Shown here one piece after another: positions 43,899 to 50,285 of a stretch of DNA of 50,285 nucleotides (its first letter is position 1; every line of letters begins with the position of its first letter). The notes under the pieces were generated by a model. The model was not told the origin of the DNA. It did no database searches and worked only from the letters and a program-made list of their open reading frames with translations. The stretch is from Lachnospiraceae bacterium (lineage in GTDB: Bacteria; Bacillota; Clostridia; Lachnospirales; Lachnospiraceae). A program made the translations under genes and the position numbers. Location: the NCBI GenBank assembly GCA_017561085.1, contig JAFZDQ010000101.1, positions 1 through 50,285 of the forward strand. Reading direction: 5' to 3'.

Positions 43899-44798
43899 TC
43901 AGTTCTCACCAATATGATATTCTGCATACAATTTATTACGTAGATTCTTATCATTGGTTGCAAGTAATAAATCCTCTGTACGGGAGTCTCCCATCAATCG
44001 CTCCACAAGCTTAGCAAAGCGCTCTTCTCCTTTCTCCACTCCTCGCATCTCACCTTCCTCAAAAAACGTTTTACGAATATATTCCTCATTGTATTCATAT
44101 AGTGACATCGCAATCACCTCCGTCTTTTGTTCTAAAAGAAACTCTTTCAAAACATCTTTTTTTATGCATTCTTCCACCGCCAACTTTACTGCGTTTTCAA
44201 CGTCCGTTTTCTCTACATTTTCTCTGACAATTGCCACAAACCGCGCATAATCCGACAGCGTCCTGCACCGTTCCATCAATTCCATGTTTTTACCATAATT
44301 TATGTTGATTACCTTTACCACTAATTCTATACACCCTTCGTTTCCATCCGCAAAGGCTTCCGAAAGCTTTTGGTAAAACACTTCCTCTGTTTTCTCCGTT
44401 CCATTATAAAACACAATATAATGCGGCGTAGGGATTTTTATATGTTTCCTGTTACTTAAGTCCATATTCTTCACCAACTTCTTATATAAATCGGCAAAAT
44501 AAAACATTCCCCTAAGCGGCATATTGGGATTATACGAAGACTGATGCTCATATAAACACATTCTGCTTTCAATAATAAACGAAACATCATTCTTCATCTT
44601 AATGAAAATTGCATTTTCAAGTGTATTTACTTCCAACGCCTCTGTCTGAGTATACGAAGTTCCGTTTAACGCATTATACAGTTCTAACAGCCTATCTTTC
44701 TCCTTAAATAACATTCGGAAGATTCTGTCCTTATAGGTATGGTATACCTGCGAATTCCCCTCCGTTTTTACAAACTTTTCATTTTTTGTTTTCCTCAT
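43899..44798 (-). CDS. Rpn/PD-(D/E)XK nuclease family protein
   Basis: The 299-aa protein belongs to the Rpn (YhgA-like) recombination-promoting nuclease group. It begins with YHTYKDRIFRMLFKEKDRLL, then has the catalytic core DVSFIIESRMCLYEHQSSYN and PLRGMFYFADLYKK, with an ExQ in place of ExK. PTPHYIVFYNGTEK follows, then a helical C-terminus. Such genes are often described as transposase-like but are stand-alone nucleases. AAAAGGAG precedes the ATG. It sits between dnaE and the transporter operon with its own terminator. Confidence 0.88.
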   Translation of the reverse strand: MRKTKNEKFVKTEGNSQVYHTYKDRIFRMLFKEKDRLLELYNALNGTSYTQTEALEVNTLENAIFIKMKNDVSFIIESRMCLYEHQSSYNPNMPLRGMFYFADLYKKLVKNMDLSNRKHIKIPTPHYIVFYNGTEKTEEVFYQKLSEAFADGNEGCIELVVKVININYGKNMELMERCRTLSDYARFVAIVRENVEKTDVENAVKLAVEECIKKDVLKEFLLEQKTEVIAMSLYEYNEEYIRKTFFEEGEMRGVEKGEERFAKLVERLMGDSRTEDLLLATNDKNLRNKLYAEYHIGEN

Positions 44799-45162
44799 TT
44801 ACGCTCCTTTTCTGCAAAGAAACTAAATTCTTTCCAAAAAAGATGTTTCCCTGCTTCTACCTTTCACAATGAATATCAAGCAAGGATTCTAAAACAGATG
44901 CATTACCGAAAGATAATACCAAGAACAATAGATTTGCTAAAATGACGTTAGAACTTCAATGCTTTGTTTCATTCTAGCAAGGCATACTATCAGCGTCAAG
45001 ACATCAGAAATGGTCCCGCACAATGTTGCACAATACATAATACAGGGCCATATTTCTTTACTCATACAAGATATTGAGTTTTTTCACCACAACTTTTCTA
45101 TACGTTGCCCAAAGACAAAGTAATTTTCTACATATTTACCACACAAAATATCGGATTCCAAA
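44799..45162. other. Intergenic stretch, no gene seen
   Basis: About 360 bases between the DUF3021 gene and the Rpn-type gene. No coding frame with a ribosome binding site is seen on either strand, and no clear terminator for the upstream operon. Confidence 0.4.
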
Positions 45163-45582
45163 TCATTTCTCCCCCTGATATTCTGCAAGTCTTGCATTCA
45201 TCAAATCCGCTTCCTTCATTACTTTTTTCCAGGAAAGCACGGAAACAGTCAAAAAGATAACTGCAATCAGTACAAGCATCCCGATTACCTCTGTCAAATG
45301 ATCCGCTTCCATCCAGCCAAACCAAAGACCGCAAAATACGACAATTACATTCACCATCAGATAATGGATGATACACCGTATCTTCATACTGTTTTTCTTA
45401 ATTTCATCCGTGTACATCAGTGTACCTGCACTGGTCAGAAAAGACACCAGCAAAAGCTGCCACAGCATTTCTGTGCCAAAAGTTACCCCCGGTGAAAAAA
45501 TAAGGCAAAAAACAGCAGCGCCAAACAACGTACAAGTGGTTACCTTGGCAAATACGTCAAAAAGTAATTTTATTCTCTCCAT
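45163..45582 (-). CDS. DUF3021 family membrane protein
   Basis: The 139-aa protein has four membrane segments (residues about 14-33, 38-58, 68-90 and 96-117) and fits DUF3021. These proteins are commonly encoded directly after a LytTR regulator and are thought to hold it at the membrane or inhibit it. That is the arrangement here, with the LytTR gene ending 13 bases upstream. AAGGAGG precedes the ATG. Confidence 0.8.
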   Translation of the reverse strand: MERIKLLFDVFAKVTTCTLFGAAVFCLIFSPGVTFGTEMLWQLLLVSFLTSAGTLMYTDEIKKNSMKIRCIIHYLMVNVIVVFCGLWFGWMEADHLTEVIGMLVLIAVIFLTVSVLSWKKVMKEADLMNARLAEYQGEK

Positions 45583-45595
45583 CTGCGCATCCTCC

Positions 45596-46033
45596 TTATA
45601 ATCCCAACTTTTCTTTCAGCACCGGCACATACTGCCTGGAAACAATTAATTTCTCGCCGTTCTTCATAGTAGCCTCAAATCTGCCGTTAAAAGCAGGCGT
45701 TAAGGATTTCACCTTGGATAAATTAAAAATCACTGACTTGGAAACCCGCATAAAATCCGTCCCTCTGAACCGCTCTTCCAACTCATATAACTTCAGCTTG
45801 GTTTCATACACATCTTTTTCCAAATACAAAAACACCTTATTGTCCACTGCTTCAAAATAGTAGACCTCTTTGGGCAGCACCTGTACAATGTCTGCACCCT
45901 TCATAACCGTCAGTTTTTCCTGCCCTGCTTTTATGGCGTATACCAGTTTCAGCAAGTGCTCATCCATTTGTTTGCAACGGATAATAATTTCATCTTCTTC
46001 CCCGATTCCGGGTTCCGTTATCGTAATCTTCAT
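45596..46033 (-). CDS. LytTR family DNA-binding regulator
   Basis: The 145-aa protein has a short N-terminal part (MKITITEPGIGEEDEIIIRC) and a LytTR domain (about 45-145). The key features are DIVQVLPKEVYYFEAVDNKV, the LYELEERFRGTDFMRVSKSV helix-strand, and NGEKLIVSRQYVPVLKEKL. There is no receiver domain, so it is not a classical response regulator. It would bind paired direct repeats such as those at 48049-48086. TGGAGG supports the start at 46033. Confidence 0.92.
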   Translation of the reverse strand: MKITITEPGIGEEDEIIIRCKQMDEHLLKLVYAIKAGQEKLTVMKGADIVQVLPKEVYYFEAVDNKVFLYLEKDVYETKLKLYELEERFRGTDFMRVSKSVIFNLSKVKSLTPAFNGRFEATMKNGEKLIVSRQYVPVLKEKLGL

Positions 46034-46095
46034 AAAACCTCCACACCGCGCAGCCTGCGCCCACGCCGCCATTCTTTGCTTTTCACACCCTGCGC

Positions 46096-47010
46096 CTATC
46101 TGTCATGAATCGTTTTCCGCTTACTGATTACCGTCGCCAGTACTATTGCCATTATACCATAACAAACCAAAATAAGTATCTGCTTTTCTAAAGTAATCTG
46201 CACTTCACTGTTCCACAAAGTAATTCCCAGTTCCTTTGCCACCGTATCCGGTATCATCTCCGGCAAACCCGCAAATGTTTTTCCCATGGCATCCCCGGTC
46301 AAAAGTTCCCGCAGCATGGCGGTACCGTGCAGTACCGGCAGGCACTTCAGCACCTTTACGATTGTCTCCGAAAGCTGGGATACCGGCAAATAAATACCAC
46401 CTAAAAAGCCCACCAGTGTACCGATTACCGTAAGAAGGCCGCCCCAGGCACTTTCACTGTGCACAAACAACGCCAACAGGTACCCCACTGCCGCATACAC
46501 AAAGGCATTTAGCATAATCATGAGAAGCGCTTTTGCAAACATGCCGGCAGACAAAATCGAATTCCCCTGCAACACCATATACGCCTCACCGATTAGCAGG
46601 GTCAAAAAACTCATGCCGCTTCCGATGGCCCAGGCCGCCAAAATATAGCCAAGGGCTATCTTAATCCTTTTTACGGGAGCCACATAAAAGCTGGCCAGCT
46701 GCCCGAGTTGCTCATCCCTTACCATGGTCTGCATCACCGTCAGCGTCACAGTCACCGTATTGACCGCTAAAATCCCGGAAAGTGTCCACATCTGAATCAG
46801 ATACTCTGCATTCTTTTCATCCTGCGCTGCGTCCCTTTGTCCTCCGTACTCACTCAGTACCCATAATACATTGTCCGTGTTCATCTTTCCAAGAAACACC
46901 ACCATCAAAAGCAGGATAATCAGCATCGACAACACCGAAAAAAATACCGCCGCATAATCTCTTAAAAATACCAGCATATTTCTTTTACATAAATAATAAA
47001 TTTCTTTCAT
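46096..47010 (-). CDS. ABC transporter permease
   Basis: The 304-aa membrane protein is of the ABC-2 type. It has an N-terminal membrane segment (YAAVFFSVLSMLIILLLMVV), a large external loop, and five further segments from about residue 95 on, ending LVCYGIMAIVLATVIS. It should form the membrane part of an exporter with the ATP-binding protein encoded upstream. The substrate is unknown; drug or peptide export is typical for this type. GAGGGAAAAGA precedes the ATG at 47010. Confidence 0.9.
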   Translation of the reverse strand: MKEIYYLCKRNMLVFLRDYAAVFFSVLSMLIILLLMVVFLGKMNTDNVLWVLSEYGGQRDAAQDEKNAEYLIQMWTLSGILAVNTVTVTLTVMQTMVRDEQLGQLASFYVAPVKRIKIALGYILAAWAIGSGMSFLTLLIGEAYMVLQGNSILSAGMFAKALLMIMLNAFVYAAVGYLLALFVHSESAWGGLLTVIGTLVGFLGGIYLPVSQLSETIVKVLKCLPVLHGTAMLRELLTGDAMGKTFAGLPEMIPDTVAKELGITLWNSEVQITLEKQILILVCYGIMAIVLATVISKRKTIHDR

Positions 47011-47059
47011 TCTTTTCCCTCTTTGTTTCAAATCCTGATGTGCTTTTCTTTGCAAACCG

Positions 47060-47983
47060 TCATTCTTTTTCCGGGTTTCTGCCGGTTACATTTAAAAACA
47101 CATCATCCATAGAGCCCTGTATCATTTCAAATCCCTCTATCAACGGACGGATTTTTTCCAAAATAGGAAGCGCTGCCAAACTATCTCCTAAAATAACCTG
47201 AATTGCTTCTTCTTTTCTTTGATATCCCACAGCCATTTCTTCCAGATATCTCTCCACTTCCTTCTGCAGACCGGTACCCGGAATCAATTTCAATTTGTCT
47301 TTTGCATAAGCCTCTTTTAAGGAAAAAGGCGTTCCGTATTCCTTCATTTCTCCACCGTCAATTATTGCGATATGGGAAGCCCGCGCCGCCTCCTCCATAT
47401 AGTGGGTGGTCAGAAAGATGGTCATATCCTCTTCCTTCCGGAGTCTGTCGATGCTTTCCCAAACGATTTTTCTGGTGGCCGGGTCAAGCCCTGTGGTAGG
47501 CTCATCCAAAAACAGGATTTCCGGTGCATGCAAAAGGGCTCTCGCAATTTCACACCGCCTCTTCCAGCCGCCGGAAAGCTTGCCGAATTTCCTTGTATAC
47601 ACTTCTTGAAGCTCCAGCACCTCACAAACCCGGGACACATTTTCTGCAAGCCGCTTTCCGCACTTTTCATATAAAGCGCCGCGGATGAACAGATTCTCCT
47701 TTACGGAAAGCCTATCATCCAGACAATTATTCTGATAAACCACACCGATTTTCTTGCGGATTTCTTCATCCTGCTTCCCAAGCTTAAGCCCGCAAATTTC
47801 TGCTTCCCCGGCAGTGGGCTTAAGTACGGTACAAAGCATATTGATTGTTGTGGATTTCCCGGCGCCGTTTACGCCAAGGAACCCGAACAATTCTCCCTTT
47901 TCTACCTGAAAATCAATTCCCTTTACCGCTTCTATTTCACCAAAGTTCTTGGTCAGTCCTTCTACTTTAATTACCGGTTCCAT
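47060..47983 (-). CDS. ABC transporter ATP-binding protein (DrrA-like)
   Basis: The 307-aa protein has Walker A GVNGAGKST (about 38-46), Q-loop VVYQNNCLDDRLS, signature LSGGWKRRCEIARALL, Walker B ILFLDEPTTGLDP and the H-loop FLTTHYMEEA. A C-terminal extension of about 80 residues is typical of DrrA/ABC-2 exporters. It is the first gene of the operon, with a promoter at 48008-48036 and LytTR-like repeats upstream. AAAGGAAG precedes the ATG. Confidence 0.95.
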   Translation of the reverse strand: MEPVIKVEGLTKNFGEIEAVKGIDFQVEKGELFGFLGVNGAGKSTTINMLCTVLKPTAGEAEICGLKLGKQDEEIRKKIGVVYQNNCLDDRLSVKENLFIRGALYEKCGKRLAENVSRVCEVLELQEVYTRKFGKLSGGWKRRCEIARALLHAPEILFLDEPTTGLDPATRKIVWESIDRLRKEEDMTIFLTTHYMEEAARASHIAIIDGGEMKEYGTPFSLKEAYAKDKLKLIPGTGLQKEVERYLEEMAVGYQRKEEAIQVILGDSLAALPILEKIRPLIEGFEMIQGSMDDVFLNVTGRNPEKE

Positions 47984-48007
47984 ATCCTACTTCCTTTCGT
48001 TTTTTCC

Positions 48008-48036
48008 ATCATATGCAAAAACGAAGCCTGCCGCAA
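48008..48036 (-). promoter_or_regulatory. Promoter of the ABC/LytTR operon
   Basis: TTGCGG (48031-48036), 17-base spacer and TATGAT (48008-48013) on the minus strand, 24 bases before the start codon. Confidence 0.6.
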
Positions 48037-48048
48037 TAGCCAGCGCGG

Positions 48049-48086
48049 TAAGTTGCTTTTTCCTTCTGTTAAGTTACTTTTTCCTG
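48049..48086 (+). promoter_or_regulatory. Paired LytTR-like direct repeats
   Basis: Two near-identical 17-base copies (TAAGTTGCTTTTTCCTT at 48049 and TAAGTTACTTTTTCCTG at 48070) stand 21 bases apart, two helical turns. Each opens with a 9-mer close to the LytTR half-site WMMGTTNRK. They lie 12 bases upstream of the -35 of an operon that encodes a LytTR regulator. Confidence 0.6.
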
Positions 48087-48098
48087 TTGTCAAATACA

Positions 48099-48125
48099 AA
48101 AAGGACCGCCTTAGGCGATCCTTTT
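48099..48125 (-). terminator. Terminator of metK
   Basis: The stem AAAAGGATCGCC / GGCGGTCCTTTT (one GU pair, 3-base loop) ends with a T-run on the minus strand, about 25 bases past the metK stop. Confidence 0.75.
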
Positions 48126-48149
48126 CTTCATTCAAAATTCCGGACGGAA

Positions 48150-49337
48150 TTATAAATATTTCTTTAAATCATCAACCTTATTGAGCTGTTCCCAAGGAAG
48201 GTCAAGGTCGTTACGGCCAAAGTGTCCGTAAGCAGCTGTCTGCTTGTAAATAGGACGACGAAGGTCTAACATCTTGATGATGCCTGCGGGACGAAGGTCG
48301 AAGTTTTCTCTTACGATTTCAACTAACTTTTCGTTGGAAACCTTACCGGTACCGAAGGTATCAACCATGATGGAAGTAGGCTGTGCTACACCGATTGCAT
48401 AAGATAACTGGATTTCGCACTTGTCAGCAAGTCCTGCAGCAACAATGTTCTTTGCAACGTAACGTGCTGCATAAGCTGCGGAACGGTCAACCTTTGTACA
48501 GTCCTTTCCGGAGAAAGCACCGCCGCCGTGACGTGCATATCCGCCGTAGGTATCTACGATAATCTTACGTCCGGTAAGACCTGCATCACCGTGAGGTCCG
48601 CCGATTACGAAACGTCCTGTAGGGTTGATGAAGAACTTGGTGTTTTCATCAATCAGTTCTGCAGGAAGAATCGGATCAAATACGTATTTCTTGATATCTT
48701 CATGGATCTGTTCCTGGGTTACATCAGGATCATGCTGGGTAGATAAAACAACTGCCTCTAATCTTACGGGCTTGTCATTTTCATCATATTCTACGGATAC
48801 CTGGCTCTTACCGTCGGGTCTTAAGTAGGTTAAAGTACCATCCTTACGAACCTTGGTAAGCTGAAGAGCAAGCTTGTGAGCAAGGGAAATGGGATAAGGC
48901 ATAAATTCGGGTGTTTCGTTGGTAGCGTAACCAAACATCATACCCTGGTCACCTGCACCGATTGCTTCGATTTCTTCTTCGCTCATTTTGTTTTCTTTCG
49001 CTTCAAGGGCCTTGTCAACACCCATAGCGATATCTGCAGACTGTTCGTCAATTGCTACGAATACCGCACAGCTGTCGCCGTCAAATCTGTATTCAGCTTT
49101 GGTATAACCGATTTCCTTTACGGTTTCACGAACTACCTTCTGCATATCTACATAAGCATTGGTGGTAATTTCACCGGTAATTAATACAAAGCCTGTACAA
49201 CAAGCAGTTTCACAGGCAACACGGCTCATAGGGTCCTGTGCCATACAAGCATCTAAGATGGCATCGGAAATCGCGTCGCAGACTTTGTCGGGATGTCCTT
49301 CAGTTACGGATTCGGAAGTAAATAATCTCTTTTCCAT
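48150..49337 (-). CDS. metK: S-adenosylmethionine synthetase
   Basis: The 395-aa enzyme makes S-adenosylmethionine from methionine and ATP. Motifs in order are [17 protein letters not shown] at the N-terminus, [12 protein letters not shown] (around residue 115), the phosphate loop GGAFSGKD and [17 protein letters not shown]. The length is standard. AAAAGGAG precedes the ATG. Expression is controlled by the SAM-I riboswitch and terminator in its leader, so it should fall when SAM is plentiful. Confidence 0.97.
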   Translation of the reverse strand: MEKRLFTSESVTEGHPDKVCDAISDAILDACMAQDPMSRVACETACCTGFVLITGEITTNAYVDMQKVVRETVKEIGYTKAEYRFDGDSCAVFVAIDEQSADIAMGVDKALEAKENKMSEEEIEAIGAGDQGMMFGYATNETPEFMPYPISLAHKLALQLTKVRKDGTLTYLRPDGKSQVSVEYDENDKPVRLEAVVLSTQHDPDVTQEQIHEDIKKYVFDPILPAELIDENTKFFINPTGRFVIGGPHGDAGLTGRKIIVDTYGGYARHGGGAFSGKDCTKVDRSAAYAARYVAKNIVAAGLADKCEIQLSYAIGVAQPTSIMVDTFGTGKVSNEKLVEIVRENFDLRPAGIIKMLDLRRPIYKQTAAYGHFGRNDLDLPWEQLNKVDDLKKYL

Positions 49338-49403
49338 TGTTTGTCTCCTTTTCTTTCTTTGCTATTTTCATACTACCATGATACGGAACTTCTTCCGTAT
49401 CAC

Positions 49404-49436
49404 AAAAAAATTCCACCTATGCTCTCACATAAGCGG
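49404..49436 (-). terminator. Riboswitch-controlled terminator before metK
   Basis: The 9-bp stem CCGCTTATG / CATAGGTGG (with GU pairs, 6-base loop) is followed by AATTTTTTT on the minus strand, between the SAM-I aptamer and metK. A further perfect hairpin (49379-49402) lies past it without a T-run. Confidence 0.65.
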
Positions 49437-49458
49437 ACTGACTTTCGATAATCAAATC

Positions 49459-49577
49459 CTCTTATTGTTCGAATCACCAACCAAAGTTGGCAGATACTCG
49501 CTCAGGCAGGCACCTTCCGTTTACGGGGTTGCCGTGGCTTCACAGGTCCTATGCACCTCCACCACTCTGAATAAGAG
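49459..49577 (-). ncRNA. SAM-I (S-box) riboswitch
   Basis: On the minus strand the P1 arms CTCTTATT and AATAAGAG enclose the S-box signature: AGAGTGGTGGAGG, then GAAGCCACGGCAACC, then GGAAGGTGCCTGCC, and a P4-like stem (CCAACTTTGGTTGG). Binding of SAM would stabilise P1 and allow the downstream terminator, switching metK off. Confidence 0.92.
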
Positions 49578-49612
49578 TCTTACACAATATTGAATTTTCC
49601 TATCCATCATAG

Positions 49613-49639
49613 GTTATACCATAAAATACACTTTGTCAA
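49613..49639 (-). promoter_or_regulatory. Probable promoter of metK leader
   Basis: TTGACA (49634-49639) and TATAAC (49613-49618) on the minus strand, with a short 15-base spacer. It is back-to-back with the HD-GYP promoter. Confidence 0.5.
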
Positions 49640-49654
49640 TAACCTCATAAAAGA

Positions 49655-49683
49655 TTGACAATATTTACTAGAAATTTTATAAT
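49655..49683 (+). promoter_or_regulatory. Sigma-A promoter of the HD-GYP gene
   Basis: Exact consensus TTGACA (49655-49660), 17-base spacer, TATAAT (49678-49683), about 53 bases before the start codon. Confidence 0.85.
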
Positions 49684-49736
49684 AAAGTAGAGTTTTTATA
49701 AGTATTTTCCAAAAATTATTGTGGGTGGCGAATTCG

Positions 49737-50285
49737 ATGAGAAGAGTAAATACTACAGACTTGGTTCCCGGTATGGTTACAGCCGAGGACGTACTGAATT
49801 ACAACAACCAGCTGATTCTTCCGAGAGGTCTTATCTTAACCGATAAAACCATTACGAAGTTGGCTTTTTATTCCATTCTGCAAATCAGGGTAGAAGACGA
49901 AGCGGTTACGACCAGTGATGATTCCTTTTACGAACCCTCTTATTCCGAAAAGATTAAGCAGAGTCCGGAATTTATCCGCTTTAAAGCAGAATTTGAATCT
50001 GATGTAGACAATTTCAAAAATGCTGTAAACGAAGTAGTCGAAAAAGGCTCTTCTTTCCACATTGACCAGTTAATGAATCATACTTTAAATATTTTGGATC
50101 CGGGTTGGACCAGCCCCAATGTCTTTGACATGCTCCATTGCATGCGTGAGTATGATGATGATACTTATGTACATTGTATGAATGTTGCACTGATTTGTAA
50201 TCTGTTCGGCAGATGGCTGCGTTTATCCGATGAAGAAATCAAATACGCTACCATCAGCGGACTTCTTCATGACATCGGAAAAACA
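49737..50285 (+). CDS. HD-GYP type phosphohydrolase, partial
   Basis: The gene runs off the right edge; 183 codons are visible from the ATG at 49737. The N-terminal region (MRRVNTTDLVPGMVTAEDVL, ILPRGLILTDKTITKLAFY) is the usual lead of clostridial HD-GYP proteins. The catalytic domain begins near residue 140 (DDDTYVHCMNVALICNLFG) and reaches the HD motif LLHDIGK at the edge. Full members degrade cyclic-di-GMP, but the GYP part lies outside the window, so plain HD phosphohydrolase activity cannot be excluded. The ribosome binding site (GGGTGGCG) is weak. Confidence 0.85.
   Translation, partial: MRRVNTTDLVPGMVTAEDVLNYNNQLILPRGLILTDKTITKLAFYSILQIRVEDEAVTTSDDSFYEPSYSEKIKQSPEFIRFKAEFESDVDNFKNAVNEVVEKGSSFHIDQLMNHTLNILDPGWTSPNVFDMLHCMREYDDDTYVHCMNVALICNLFGRWLRLSDEEIKYATISGLLHDIGKT

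Noticed and set aside
43899-44798. Transposase of a mobile element
   Set aside because: The Rpn-type protein is often labelled transposase-like, but no inverted repeats or target duplications flank it.
1-50285. CRISPR array, tRNA or rRNA genes
   Set aside because: No regularly spaced repeats and no recognisable tRNA or rRNA sequence were seen on either strand.

Overview
The window looks like a chromosome segment of a low-to-moderate GC Gram-positive anaerobe, most likely a clostridium of the Lachnospiraceae. The grounds are strong GGAGG-type ribosome binding sites, TTGACA-17-TATAAT promoters, a SAM-I riboswitch before metK, greA-lysS and dusB-coaX-birA clusters, and a PfkA active-site variant I associate with that family. 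This is judged by eye; no database search was possible. Almost every gene is on the minus strand. The exceptions are a 538-aa gene at 24.3-25.9 kb and a partial HD-GYP gene at the right edge.

Layout. (1) 0.2-1.3 kb: an Lrp/AsnC regulator and an orphan RNA-polymerase alpha-CTD-like protein. (2) 1.9-4.1 kb: a compact RiPP locus with a PqqD-like recognition protein, a radical SAM/SPASM maturase split by an apparent frameshift, a 41-aa two-cysteine precursor missed by ordinary length cut-offs, and an unknown protein after a strong hairpin. (3) 4.2-10.8 kb: accessory genes, including LRR-type proteins, DUF1810, DUF6273, an S51 peptidase, an M50-like membrane protease and a metallophosphoesterase. 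(4) 10.8-24.1 kb: a minus-strand operon of mostly unfamiliar genes. It holds two VirD4/TraG-type ATPases with intact P-loops, a third VirD4-like protein with a ruined P-loop, an AAA+-like protein without Walker A, a small FtsZ-like protein without the GTP-binding loop, an OmpA-domain lipoprotein, membrane proteins and an HNH nuclease/SUKH immunity pair. No relaxase, VirB4, integrase or other conjugation gene is visible. This is the best candidate for an undescribed system. (5) 24.3-27.5 kb: a divergent unknown gene, a possible HTH regulator and a gene-poor AT-rich gap.

From 27.5 kb on the window is core genome. It contains lysS and greA, then a likely operon reading nfeD, band-7 protein, argF, birA, a DUF6145-like gene, coaX, dusB and an unknown gene. 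After these come a secreted SH3b/SleB-type wall hydrolase with WalR-like boxes, proC, a SpoU-family rRNA methyltransferase, pfkA, dnaE and an Rpn-family nuclease. An ABC transporter/LytTR/DUF3021 operon follows, preceded by paired LytTR-like direct repeats. The window ends with metK under a SAM-I riboswitch and the divergent HD-GYP gene.

Functionally, the RiPP genes form one pathway: leader recognition, radical modification and precursor. The 10.8-24.1 kb operon reads as a membrane-associated NTPase machine with a toxin/immunity pair as possible cargo or guard. The right half serves translation, cofactor and arginine/proline metabolism, glycolysis, replication and envelope control.
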